Source of the DNA: Cellulosimicrobium cellulans
Lineage (GTDB): Bacteria; Actinomycetota; Actinomycetes; Actinomycetales; Cellulomonadaceae
Direction of reading: 5' to 3'
NCBI RefSeq assembly: GCF_016921195.1
Contig: NZ_JAFGYF010000003.1
Coordinates: 186,001 to 250,000, forward strand
DNA length: 64,000 bases
In this document: positions 18,010-26,305 of the stretch, piece after piece
How positions within the stretch are numbered: position 1 is the stretch's first letter
How the letters are laid out: every line of letters begins with the position of its first letter
Program-made: the position numbers and the translations under genes
Notes under the pieces: model-generated
The model's input: the letters and a program-made list of their open reading frames with translations, nothing else
Database searches by the model: none
Told to the model about the DNA's origin: nothing

Positions 18010-18249
18010 TCAGGCGTAGTCGTCCTCCTCGCCCGGGACGGCGGACGCCTGCTCGACGACGTCGGCCTCGTTCGCCTCGCCCTCGAGATCGGGTCGCGCG
18101 GTGCGCGGTCGGTACTCGTCGCCCTCGTACTCGGGGTCGTCGACGCCGGGGCCGTCGTCCTCCGACTCCTCGACCAGGCTCACGACCTCGTCGTCCTGCT
18201 CGACCAGGCCGGCGTCCCGCCACGCGTCGTTCCCGGGCACGGTGCTCAT
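18010..18249 (-). CDS. small acidic conserved hypothetical protein
   Basis: A 79-residue, extremely acidic protein ([20 protein letters not shown] at the start, PGEEDDYA at the end) rich in Asp, Glu and Gly with few hydrophobics, so probably disordered. There is a good ribosome site: GAGGAG 5 nt before the ATG. Repeated short motifs such as [10 protein letters not shown] and [18 protein letters not shown] suggest a real conserved sequence rather than random coding. No function is known to me. It lies between the nucleoside operon and add on the same strand. Confidence 0.7.
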   Translation of the reverse strand: MSTVPGNDAWRDAGLVEQDDEVVSLVEESEDDGPGVDDPEYEGDEYRPRTARPDLEGEANEADVVEQASAVPGEEDDYA

Positions 18250-18275
18250 CGCGACTCCTCACCTGACGACTGCGC

Positions 18276-18293
18276 ACGCCACGTCCGTGGCGT
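18276..18293 (-). terminator. short hairpin after the C39-like gene
   Basis: ACGCCACG and CGTGGCGT (8 bp, 2-nt loop) start 7 nt past the stop of the upstream gene on the minus strand. There is no T-tract, so it is a weak candidate. Confidence 0.35.
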
Positions 18294-18299
18294 CCTTCC

Positions 18300-19247
18300 T
18301 CATCCTCGCGCCGGGCGCAGGGCCTCGCCAGCCCTGCCGGCCGGGAGGAGTGCCCAGCAGACGTGCGGCCAGCCCCCGAGCGCGCGCCGCACCTCCCGTG
18401 ACCGCGCGCCGTCGAGCAACGACGCCGGGTCGAGGTCGTGCACGGTGCCCGACGACGGCTCGTAGACCCGGCACCAGCGCGCCTGCGCGTCGACGTCCGT
18501 GAGGAGCACGACGTGGCGCGGGACCGCCGTCGCGACCCCGAGGGCGAGGTCGCCCCCCGTGAAGAGCGGTACCGGCACGCCGCGCGCCGCCGCCACGAGG
18601 GCGGACCGGATCACGGGGTCGGTATCGCCCCGGCGTCCGACGACGACGCGGTCGACGTAGCGGACGTCCGCGTGGCGCGCGGCCCGTGCGGCGCCCCACG
18701 GCGGCGTCCCGAGCGCCGCGGGCCACGGCAGCGGGCCGAGCGCCGCGCGGTTGGTCCGCCGCTTGACCTCCTGCTGGAGGGCGCGGAACCGTGCCGCACC
18801 GCCGGGCCGCGGCGACGACGCCCGGACGGTGGTCGCGCCCGGTTCCAGCCCCGTGGCGAGCCAGAGCGCGAGCACCGGGTCCCCCGCCGCGGCGACCAGC
18901 GCCAGGACGGCGGAGCCGCACGTCGTCGCGTCGGTCTGCCGGGCCGCCGCCCCGCCCACCTCGAGCGTCCGGACCGCGCCCCGGTCTCGCGGACCGAAGG
19001 GCCTGGTCCTGCCGAGAGGGTCGACGACGGACCGCCGGGTCCCCGGGTCGAGCGCGGCGAGCGTGTCCGCGAGGGCGCGCACCCGGGGCGCCGGGTGACC
19101 CGCGCGGCGCGCGAGGTCGAGCGCGCGCCCCGTGCCGCCGTCGGGCCGGTAGACCTCACCCGGCGGCGGCGCGGGCAGCGCGCGCGCCGGCGCGACCCGC
19201 GCGAGGTCCGTGAGGCGGAGCGCGCCGAGCGCGCCGCGGACAGTCAC
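18300..19247 (-). CDS. predicted C39-like (papain-fold) cysteine peptidase domain protein, unknown role
   Basis: A 315-residue protein that I cannot assign by name. Pattern reading shows a papain-like arrangement: Gln104 and Cys110 in [15 protein letters not shown] (oxyanion Gln, nucleophile Cys, helix start), His245 in [11 protein letters not shown], and Glu263 in [14 protein letters not shown]. The last two elements look like the H(Y/V)VL and YDPSSG blocks of bacterial C39-like peptidases. No signal peptide or clear membrane helix is evident; the first 100 residues are Arg/Pro-rich. The GTG at 19247 overlaps the stop of the DUF202 gene (GTGA), so it belongs to the operon with the two DUF202 proteins and thymidine phosphorylase. 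The catalytic assignment is inference from motif spacing. Confidence 0.65.
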   Translation of the reverse strand: MTVRGALGALRLTDLARVAPARALPAPPPGEVYRPDGGTGRALDLARRAGHPAPRVRALADTLAALDPGTRRSVVDPLGRTRPFGPRDRGAVRTLEVGGAAARQTDATTCGSAVLALVAAAGDPVLALWLATGLEPGATTVRASSPRPGGAARFRALQQEVKRRTNRAALGPLPWPAALGTPPWGAARAARHADVRYVDRVVVGRRGDTDPVIRSALVAAARGVPVPLFTGGDLALGVATAVPRHVVLLTDVDAQARWCRVYEPSSGTVHDLDPASLLDGARSREVRRALGGWPHVCWALLPAGRAGEALRPARG

Positions 19248-19588
19248 GCCGCGTCCAGCGCCCGGCCGAGCGCCCAGACGGCACCGACGAGGGCCAGCAC
19301 GACGACGAGGCTCGCGACGCGCACGAGGAACGACCACGAGTACAGCCGCCCGCTCCCGGGCAGCCCGCCGGTCGGGGGTCGGAGAACGGCCGGGACGAGC
19401 GCCAGCACGCCGACGGCGACCGCCGCGCACACCGTCACCGTGGAGCCCGAGCGCAGGCCGGCGGCGGCGAGGACGAGCGAGCCCACGACCACGCCGAGCA
19501 CCGTCCGCTGCCACGCGAGCGCCGTGCGCTCGGGCTGCAGACCCTCGTCGCGGGGCGAGGGCGCCGACCGCTCGGGCGCCGCGCTCAT
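19244..19588 (-). CDS. DUF202 (YidH-type) membrane protein 2
   Basis: A 114-residue DUF202 protein with the family signature near the N-terminus (LQPERTALAWQRTVLGVVVG) followed by three hydrophobic helices. The true start is the ATG at 19588, which overlaps the stop of the first DUF202 gene (ATGA); the frame is open further upstream without coding sense. DUF202 proteins are small inner-membrane proteins of unknown role that often occur as tandem pairs, as here. Confidence 0.85.
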   Translation of the reverse strand: MSAAPERSAPSPRDEGLQPERTALAWQRTVLGVVVGSLVLAAAGLRSGSTVTVCAAVAVGVLALVPAVLRPPTGGLPGSGRLYSWSFLVRVASLVVVLALVGAVWALGRALDAA

Positions 19589-20004
19589 GACCCGGTCGCC
19601 GAGCCGACGGCGTACCCCGCGAGCAGGAGCGCGAGGACCACGACGCCGACGACGAGCACGGGCAGCCCGCTCGGGGCGGGCAGCCGGCGGCGCAGGCGCA
19701 GCGCACGCTCGTTGCGCCGCCAGGACACGAGCGCGTACCCCGCGAACCCGGCACCGGCGAGGCACGCGACACCCGCGACGACGTCGAGCACCCCCGGCAT
19801 GTCGGCGAACGTCGCGAACGAGGTCAGCGCGACGCCACCGGCGACGAGTCCGAGCCCGGTGCGCACCCACGCGAGCGCGGTGCGCTCGTTCGCGAGGCTG
19901 AACCGTGCGTCCGGCTCGGTCCCCACCCCGTACACGGAGCGGGGCCGCCGGGTGTCGGCGGCCTCCTCGACTCCCGCCTGGACGTCCTGCTCGTCACGAC
20001 CCAC
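19585..20004 (-). CDS. DUF202 (YidH-type) membrane protein 1
   Basis: A 139-residue DUF202/YidH protein: FSLANERTALAWVRTGLGLV is the defining ERTxLAWxRT motif, followed by three membrane segments (VVAGVACLAGAGFAGYALVS; LPVLVVGVVVLALLLAGYAV). An approximately 45-residue polar N-terminus precedes it. It begins 18 nt after deoA, so it is very probably in the same transcript. Function unknown; the pair may form a hetero-oligomer. Confidence 0.85.
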   Translation of the reverse strand: MGRDEQDVQAGVEEAADTRRPRSVYGVGTEPDARFSLANERTALAWVRTGLGLVAGGVALTSFATFADMPGVLDVVAGVACLAGAGFAGYALVSWRRNERALRLRRRLPAPSGLPVLVVGVVVLALLLAGYAVGSATGS

Positions 20005-20022
20005 GGTCAGCGCGCGCCCCCG

Positions 20023-21378
20023 TCAGTCGACGCGGTCCAGGACGACCGGCCGTCGCTCGACGACGGTGCCCGGGTCCGCGATCGCCCAGGCACCCTCGAG
20101 CGCCTGCACGGCCCGCTCGAAGCGCTCGGGCGTGTCGGTGTGCAGCGTCATGAGGTGCTGGCCCTTGCGCACCGGGTCCCCGGGCTTGGCGAAGAGCTCG
20201 ACGCCCGCGCCCGCCTGCACCGGGTCCTCCTTGCGGGCGCGGCCCGCGCCCAGGCGCCACGCGGCCACCCCGACGGCGTACGCGTCGAGCCGCTCGAGCA
20301 CGCCGTCGCGGTCGGCGACGACGTGCTCCCGCTCGCGCGCGACCGGCAGTGGGGCACGCGAGTCGCCGCCCTGCTCGGCGATCATCTCGCGCCACTTGTC
20401 GAGCGCGCGCCCACCGACGAGCGCGTGCCGCACGTCGTCCTCGTCCTGCGGCCGGCCGGCGCCGGCGAGCATCTCGAGCGCGAGGGCGACCGTGAGGTCG
20501 ACGACGTCCTGCGGGCCCGCGCCCTTCATCACCTCGACGGACTCGCGCACCTCGAGCGCGTTCCCCGCGGTGAGGCCGAGAGGCGTCGACATGTCGGTGA
20601 GCAGCGCGACCGTGCGCACGCCGGCGTCGGTCCCGAGGTCGACCATGGTCCGCGCGAGCTCGCGCGCCGAGTCGAGGTCCTTCATGAACGCGCCGGACCC
20701 GACCTTGACGTCGAGCACCAGGGCTCCGGTGCCCTCCGCGATCTTCTTGCTCATGATCGAGCTCGCGATGAGCGGGATCGACTCGACCGTCCCTGTGACG
20801 TCGCGCAGCGCGTAGAGGAGCCGGTCCGCGGGCGCGAGGCCCGATCCTGCCTGGCAGATCACCGCCCCCACGTGCTCGAGCGCGTTCATCATCTGCGCGT
20901 TCGTGAGCGCCGCGCGCCACCCCGGGATCGCCTCGAGCTTGTCGAGCGTGCCGCCCGTGTGCCCGAGGCCGCGCCCCGAGAGCTGCGGCACGGCGACGCC
21001 GTACACCGCGACGAGCGGCGCGAGCGGCAGCGTGATCTTGTCTCCCACGCCTCCGGTCGAGTGCTTGTCCGCCGTAGGGCGCGAGAGCGCCGAGAAGTCC
21101 ATGCGCTCGCCCGACGCGATCATCGCCTGCGTCCAGCGACCGATCTCGGCGCGGTCCATGCCGTTGAGGTAGATCGCCATCGCGAGGGCGGCCATCTGCT
21201 CCTCGGCGACGACCCCGCGCGTGTAGGCGTCGATCACCCAGTCGATCTGCGCCGGGTCGAGCCGCGCGCCGTCGCGCTTCGTCCGGATCACGTCGACCGC
21301 GTCGAACGCCTCCGGCGCCGGTCCCTCGGTCTCGCGGTCCTCGCCGTCGTCCTGCGTGGCCACGTCGTCGCTGGTCAC
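20023..21378 (-). CDS. deoA: thymidine phosphorylase
   Basis: Phosphorolyses thymidine/deoxyuridine to base and deoxyribose-1-phosphate. The 451-residue protein shows the phosphate/substrate loops KHSTGGVGDKITLPLAPLVA, QLSGRGLGHTGGTLDKLEAI, the LIASSIMSKKIAEG segment, LDVKVGSGAFMKD and a C-terminal domain with AKPGDPVRKGQ. The GTG at 21378 overlaps the cdd stop (GTGA), and a 25-residue acidic leader precedes the fold. Together with Cdd it channels deoxycytidine to uracil plus sugar phosphate for the mutase and DeoC on the other strand. Confidence 0.95.
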   Translation of the reverse strand: MTSDDVATQDDGEDRETEGPAPEAFDAVDVIRTKRDGARLDPAQIDWVIDAYTRGVVAEEQMAALAMAIYLNGMDRAEIGRWTQAMIASGERMDFSALSRPTADKHSTGGVGDKITLPLAPLVAVYGVAVPQLSGRGLGHTGGTLDKLEAIPGWRAALTNAQMMNALEHVGAVICQAGSGLAPADRLLYALRDVTGTVESIPLIASSIMSKKIAEGTGALVLDVKVGSGAFMKDLDSARELARTMVDLGTDAGVRTVALLTDMSTPLGLTAGNALEVRESVEVMKGAGPQDVVDLTVALALEMLAGAGRPQDEDDVRHALVGGRALDKWREMIAEQGGDSRAPLPVAREREHVVADRDGVLERLDAYAVGVAAWRLGAGRARKEDPVQAGAGVELFAKPGDPVRKGQHLMTLHTDTPERFERAVQALEGAWAIADPGTVVERRPVVLDRVD

Positions 21379-21854
21379 GAGCGCTCCTCCAGATCCTCGG
21401 GCCCGAAGGCGTCGGGCAGCACGTCCCTCATCGTCTTGATACCACGCACGGTGTCGACCAGCAGGTCGGGGCCACCGTGCTCCCACAGGAGCTGCCGGCA
21501 GCGCCCGCACGGCATGAGCGCCGCCCCGTGCCGGTCGACGCACGCGAACGCGACGAGGCGACCTCCGCCGGTCCCGACGAGCGAGCTCACGAGCGAGCAC
21601 TCGGCGCACAGCGTCACGCCGTACGCGGCGTTCTCGACGTTGCACCCGACGACGACGCGCCCGTCGTCCACGAGCGCGGCGGCGCCGACCGGGAAGCCCG
21701 AGTAGGGGGCGTAGGCGCGGGTCATGATCTCGCGCGCGGCGTCGCGCAGCCCGTCCCAGTCGACGGTCGGCCCGACGGCGGACCCGCCCGGGTCCGTCCC
21801 CTCGCCCAGTCCGGGCTCGGCGTCGTGCACGTTCGGCAGGTCTGTCATCGGCAC
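21375..21854 (-). CDS. cdd: cytidine deaminase
   Basis: Zinc enzyme deaminating cytidine and deoxycytidine. The zinc/catalytic motifs are NVENAAYGVTLCAECSLV (Cys-Ala-Glu) and LMPCGRCRQLLWE; AYAPYSGFPVGAAAL opens the fold. It has 159 residues with a ~35-residue acidic N-terminal extension. Start may be the GTG at 21854, with GAGG 5 nt upstream, or the ATG at 21848. It lies 7 nt after the permease gene and overlaps deoA, inside the nucleoside uptake operon. Confidence 0.94.
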   Translation of the reverse strand: MPMTDLPNVHDAEPGLGEGTDPGGSAVGPTVDWDGLRDAAREIMTRAYAPYSGFPVGAAALVDDGRVVVGCNVENAAYGVTLCAECSLVSSLVGTGGGRLVAFACVDRHGAALMPCGRCRQLLWEHGGPDLLVDTVRGIKTMRDVLPDAFGPEDLEERS

Positions 21855-21861
21855 CGTGACC

Positions 21862-23157
21862 TCACTTCACGTAGGGGATGCCCTCGGCGGCCGGCGGGCG
21901 CACGCGCCCGACGAGACCCGCGACGGCGAAGATCGTCACGACGTACGGCGTCATGAGCATGATCTGGCTCGGGATCGGCGTGCCGACGATGCCGAGCACC
22001 GTCTGCAGGTTGTCGGAGAAGCCGAACAGGAGCGCCGCGACGAGCGCGCCCACCGGGTTCCACCGCCCGAGGATCATGGCCGCGAGGGCGATGAAGCCCT
22101 TGCCGCCGGTCATCTCCTTGCCGAACGCGAGACCCGCCGCGACCGTGAAGAACGCGCCGCCGAGGCCGGCGACCGCACCGCCGAGGATCGTGTTCCGCAC
22201 GCGGGTGGCGTTGACCTTGATGCCCACGGTGTCGGCGGCCTTGGGGTGCTCGCCGACCGCGCGCAGGCGCAGTCCCCACCGGCTCCGGAACAGGAAGACC
22301 GGGAGCAGGATCACGACGACGTACATGAGGTACACGAGCAGTGTCTGGCGGAAGAGCACCGGGCCGACGACCGGGATCTGCGACAGCACCGGGATCTCGA
22401 TGACCGGCAGCGGGTTGCGCGAGTTCCACGTCGCCGAGTCCTCGGTGAGGACCGTCGAGTACAGGTAGCTCGTCACGCCGACCACGAGCACGTTGAGCAC
22501 GACACCGACGATGATCTGGTTCACCCAGTACTTCACCGAGAAGATCACGAGCAGCACGCCCACGAGGGCCCCCGCGATCGGCGCCGCGATGAGACCCGCG
22601 TACGCGGACGACGTGAGCGAGGCGACGACGGCGGCGAGGAACGCTCCGGCGAGGAGCTGGCCCTCGATCGCGATGTTGATGATGCCCACGCGCTCGCACA
22701 GCACGCCCGAGAGCGCGCCGAAGACGAGCGGGACGGCGAGGAACAGCGAGCCCTGGAGCAGGCCCGTGAGCGGGATCGCGGACTTGCCCGCGCCCGCCCA
22801 GCACAGGAACGCGAGGACGACGGCCACGCCGAAGACGATGGGCAGCCAGATGCCGACCTTGCGGCGGTCCCGTGCCGCCCAGAAGGACAGCCCCGCGAGC
22901 AGGAGCGCGAGGATCGACAGGAACAGCGCCGCCCCGGTCGAGCTGACCGTGATCGGCTCGATCTGGAAGAAGTCGTTCGCCGTCGACAGGCGGAACGTCG
23001 TCTGCTGCCCGCCGGCAGGGAGCAGGGCGAAGAAGACCAGCGACAGCAGGCCGATGACGGCGTAGGCGATCGGAGCCTTCCAGCTGATGGGTGGCAGCGG
23101 CTTGGCCGCGCGCTCCGGCGCGGCGGCCGGCGCCGGGGTGGTGGTCGCGGTGCTCAT
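21862..23157 (-). CDS. nucleoside ABC transporter permease (second subunit)
   Basis: A 431-residue membrane protein of the BPD_transp_2 (branched-chain/ribose/nucleoside) permease family. The conserved segments are LVFGALSGVLCERVGIINIA and IEGQLLAGAFLAAVV, then RAVGEHPKAADTVGIKV, and AAMILGRWNPVGALVAALLF. About 10-11 helices are predicted; ~30 polar residues precede the first. It overlaps the first permease gene by ATGA. It forms the channel with the neighbouring permease, energised by the ATPase at 24467-26089. Homologues are named NupQ/YufQ-like. Confidence 0.92.
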   Translation of the reverse strand: MSTATTTPAPAAAPERAAKPLPPISWKAPIAYAVIGLLSLVFFALLPAGGQQTTFRLSTANDFFQIEPITVSSTGAALFLSILALLLAGLSFWAARDRRKVGIWLPIVFGVAVVLAFLCWAGAGKSAIPLTGLLQGSLFLAVPLVFGALSGVLCERVGIINIAIEGQLLAGAFLAAVVASLTSSAYAGLIAAPIAGALVGVLLVIFSVKYWVNQIIVGVVLNVLVVGVTSYLYSTVLTEDSATWNSRNPLPVIEIPVLSQIPVVGPVLFRQTLLVYLMYVVVILLPVFLFRSRWGLRLRAVGEHPKAADTVGIKVNATRVRNTILGGAVAGLGGAFFTVAAGLAFGKEMTGGKGFIALAAMILGRWNPVGALVAALLFGFSDNLQTVLGIVGTPIPSQIMLMTPYVVTIFAVAGLVGRVRPPAAEGIPYVK

Positions 23158-24470
23158 GCTCCGACCTCCTGCGTCGTCGTGGTGGTCGTGGCCGCCTTGG
23201 CGCGCCGTCTCGCGGCGTGCCGCTCGGCCCGCGTCGGGCCGCCCGGGGTGGGGAGCCGGAAGATCGCCCGCACGAGCGGCGGGGCGGCGATGAAGAGCAC
23301 GATCAGGGACTGGACCACGAGCACGATGTCGATGGGCGTGCCGGTGCGGGCCTGCATGGCGAACCCGCCCGCGCGCAGCGCGCCGAACAGGAGCCCCGCG
23401 AGGACGGTGCCGAGCGGACGGGACCGGCCGAGCAGCGCCACGGTGATCGCGTCGAACCCGAAGCTCGCCGCGACGCCCGCCGTGAGCACCTTCTCCGTGC
23501 CGAGCACCTGGGCGCTGCCCGCGAGGCCGGCGAGCGCACCCGCGATCGCCATGACCCACACGGTCGTCCACGGGACCGACATGCCCGCCGTCCGGGCCGC
23601 GTGCGGGTTCTCGCCGACCGCGCGGAAGCGGAAGCCGAGCGTCGAGCGCTCCATGAGCCACCACACGCCCACGGCGACGAGCAGGGCGAGCACGAAGCCG
23701 AGGTGGAGCCGGAACCCCTCGCCGAGCAGCAGCGGGAACTGTGCCGTCGTCGGGATGCGCGGGCTGATGGGGTTCGAGCTGCCGGGCGCCTGGAACGGCT
23801 TGGTCGTGAGGAGGTACGCGACGAGGTAGATCGCGATGTTGTTGAGCATGATCGTGACGATCACCTCGTGCGCCCCGGTGCGTGCCTTGAGGACGCCGGC
23901 GATGCTCGCCCACAGCGCCCCGCCGAGCGCGGCACCGAGCACGGCGAGCAGCAGGTGCAGGCCCGGCGGCAGGGCGAACGTCCAGCCGATGAAGCCGGCG
24001 AAGATGCCGCCCAGGATGATCTGCCCCTGCGCACCGATGTTGAACAGGCCGGCCCGGAAGCCGATGCCGAGCCCGAGGCCCGCGAGGATGAGCGGGGTCG
24101 CGACCGTCATCGTCTCGGTGAGCGGTCGCAGCGCGCGGGCGAGGTCGGGCGCCTGGACGTTGACGACGCTGCCCTGGAAGAGGGCGCTGTACGCGCCGAA
24201 CACGGCGTTCCAGACCGCCTCGAAGAAGTCCGAGGGCCGCGCGAAGAAGTAGGTCGCGGCCTCCTGGACCTCCGGGTCGGCCGCCGCGATGAGGACGCCG
24301 CCGAGGACCAGCGCGGCGACGATCGCGAGCAGCGAGACGAGCCAGCTGCTCTCGAGCATCTCGCGCAGGACGCTCTGGCCGGTCGGCGCCTCCGGCTTCT
24401 CGGTGTCGCTCGGCGGCGCGGGCGTCGGCGGGAGCGCCGACGCGTCGTCGGGCGTTGCCTGCTGGGTCAC
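23154..24470 (-). CDS. nucleoside ABC transporter permease (first subunit)
   Basis: A 438-residue permease of the same family, with a polar N-terminus (MTQQATPDDASALPPTPAPP) and about 9-10 helices. Conserved motifs: LILAGLGLGIGFRAGLFNIG then AQGQIILGGIFAGFI; EVIVTIMLNNIAIYLVAYLL; FRAVGENPHAARTAGMSV; and GFDAITVALLGRSRPLG. The order and the chained ATGA overlaps with the ATPase and second permease show one transport complex. Homologues are called NupP/YufP. Confidence 0.93.
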   Translation of the reverse strand: MTQQATPDDASALPPTPAPPSDTEKPEAPTGQSVLREMLESSWLVSLLAIVAALVLGGVLIAAADPEVQEAATYFFARPSDFFEAVWNAVFGAYSALFQGSVVNVQAPDLARALRPLTETMTVATPLILAGLGLGIGFRAGLFNIGAQGQIILGGIFAGFIGWTFALPPGLHLLLAVLGAALGGALWASIAGVLKARTGAHEVIVTIMLNNIAIYLVAYLLTTKPFQAPGSSNPISPRIPTTAQFPLLLGEGFRLHLGFVLALLVAVGVWWLMERSTLGFRFRAVGENPHAARTAGMSVPWTTVWVMAIAGALAGLAGSAQVLGTEKVLTAGVAASFGFDAITVALLGRSRPLGTVLAGLLFGALRAGGFAMQARTGTPIDIVLVVQSLIVLFIAAPPLVRAIFRLPTPGGPTRAERHAARRRAKAATTTTTTQEVGA

Positions 24471-26089
24471 TGGATCTCCTCCTCGCGGGCGGCGTCCGCG
24501 GCCTGCGCGGCGTCCGACGGCGCGTCCTCGGCGACGGCGTCCGCCTCGCCGAGGGTCGTGTGGTGCTCGGCGGCCTGCACGACGGCCTCCTCGAGCGGGA
24601 CCCCGGCCATCATGAGGCCGAGGACGTCGCGGTCGGTGTCGCCGGGCACGACCCCGACGACGCGGCCGCGGTACATCACCGCGATACGGTCCGCGAGCGC
24701 GAGCACCTCGTCGAGCTCGGTCGACACGATGATCACGGGAGTGCCGTTGTCGCGCTCCTGCACGATGCGCCGGTGCACGAACTCGATCGAGCCGACGTCG
24801 AGGCCGCGCGTCGGCTGCGACGCGATGAACAGGCGCAGCGGGCGCGACATCTCGCGCGCCAGGACCACTTTCTGCTGGTTGCCGCCCGACAGCGTCCCCG
24901 CAGGCGTCTCGACGGACTGCGTGCGGACGTCGAACTCGACGATGCGCTGCTCGGCGTTGTCGCGGATCGTGCCGCGCGCGAGCGCGCCGCCGCGCGAGTA
25001 CGGCGCGGACGTCACCAGGTCGAGGACGAGGTTCTCCTCGACGGAGAACGTCCCGATGATCCCGTCGGTGCTCCGGTCCTCGGGCACGTAGCCGACACCG
25101 GCCTCGAGCACCTGGGAGACGCTGCGCCCCACGAGCTCCTTGCCGTCGAGCCGGATCGACCCCGCGACCGGCTTGCGCAGCCCGACGATCGTCTCCGTGA
25201 GCTCGGTCTGCCCGTTGCCCTGGACGCCCGCCACGACGAGGATCTCCCCCCGCGCGACGTCGAGGCTCACCCGGTCGACGACGGCTGTGCCCGCGTCGTC
25301 CATGACGGTGAGGGCGTCGACGCGGAACGTCGCGTCGCCGGCCTCCGCCGGGGCCTTGTCGACCCCGAGCGAGACGGACCGGCCGACCATGAGCGACGCG
25401 AGCTCCGTCTCGCTCGCGCTGGGGTCCGCCGTGCCGACGACCTTGCCGCGCCGGATGACCGTGATCCGGTCGGCGACCGCGCGGACCTCGCGGAGCTTGT
25501 GCGTGATGAAGACGATCGACGTGCCCGCAGCCTTGAGCTGACGCATGATCGCGATGAGCTCGTCCGTCTCCTGCGGCGTGAGGACGGCGGTGGGCTCGTC
25601 GAGGATGAGCACGCGCGCGTCGCGCGAGAGGGCCTTGATGATCTCGACGCGCTGCTGCACGCCGACCGGGATGTCCTCGACCATCGCGTCCGGGTCGACC
25701 TCGAACCCGAAGCGGTCGGAGATCTCCTGGACCAGCCGGCGCGCGCGCCGCGCGTCGATGAGGCCTGCGCCCTTCACGGGCTCGTGCCCGAGAGCGACGT
25801 TCTCGGCCACCGAGAACACCGGGACGAGCATGAAGTGCTGGTGCACCATGCCGATGCCGGCGGCCATCGCGTCGCCGGGCCCGGTGAACTGCACCGGGAC
25901 GTCGTCGACGAGGATCTGCCCGTCGTCCGGGTCGTACAGCCCGTACAGCACGTTCATGAGCGTGCTCTTGCCCGCGCCGTTCTCCCCCAGCAGGGCGTGG
26001 ATCTCGCCGGGCTCGATGACCAGGTCGATGTGGTCGTTGGCGACCAGGGACCCGAAGACCTTCGTGATCCCGCGCAGCTCCAGCTTCAC
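24467..26089 (-). CDS. nucleoside ABC transporter ATP-binding protein (two NBDs)
   Basis: Sugar/nucleoside-type ABC ATPase of 540 residues with duplicated nucleotide-binding domains. NBD1: Walker A LLGENGAGKSTLMNVLYG, a modified signature IPVGVQQRVEIIKAL, Walker B LILDEPTAVLTPQE. NBD2: degenerate Walker A GVQGNGQTELTE, good signature TLSGGNQQKVVLARE, and a modified Walker B FIASQPTRGLDVG. Such asymmetry is normal in RbsA/YufO-like ATPases. The GTG at 26089 is preceded by GAGAGGCAG, a good ribosome site. An acidic Ala-rich tail of ~40 residues follows NBD2. Confidence 0.94.
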   Translation of the reverse strand: MKLELRGITKVFGSLVANDHIDLVIEPGEIHALLGENGAGKSTLMNVLYGLYDPDDGQILVDDVPVQFTGPGDAMAAGIGMVHQHFMLVPVFSVAENVALGHEPVKGAGLIDARRARRLVQEISDRFGFEVDPDAMVEDIPVGVQQRVEIIKALSRDARVLILDEPTAVLTPQETDELIAIMRQLKAAGTSIVFITHKLREVRAVADRITVIRRGKVVGTADPSASETELASLMVGRSVSLGVDKAPAEAGDATFRVDALTVMDDAGTAVVDRVSLDVARGEILVVAGVQGNGQTELTETIVGLRKPVAGSIRLDGKELVGRSVSQVLEAGVGYVPEDRSTDGIIGTFSVEENLVLDLVTSAPYSRGGALARGTIRDNAEQRIVEFDVRTQSVETPAGTLSGGNQQKVVLAREMSRPLRLFIASQPTRGLDVGSIEFVHRRIVQERDNGTPVIIVSTELDEVLALADRIAVMYRGRVVGVVPGDTDRDVLGLMMAGVPLEEAVVQAAEHHTTLGEADAVAEDAPSDAAQAADAAREEEIQ

Positions 26090-26233
26090 CGGTCTGCCTC
26101 TCCTCGTGCTTCGCAGTGGTTCTTCGCGGTGCCCGACCTCGACCGCGTCGAGGTACTCATCGAACCGCACTCACCCGAGCGCGGCGCGTCGTGGGCCACG
26201 GCGCGGACCCTGACGACCGCGTCGTCGTCATGA

Positions 26234-26264
26234 CGGTGGCCCGGGCGCTGTGCCCGGGCCACCG
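26234..26264 (-). terminator. hairpin between BMP and ABC genes
   Basis: Perfect 13-bp arms (26234-26246 and 26252-26264) with a 5-nt loop, 42 nt past the BMP stop and upstream of the ABC genes. It may partly stop transcription or stabilise the BMP mRNA, giving more binding protein than permease. Confidence 0.6.
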
Positions 26265-26305
26265 GTGCCGGCCGCCCGGAGGCGGTCGGCGGGTTCAGCG
26301 TCGCG

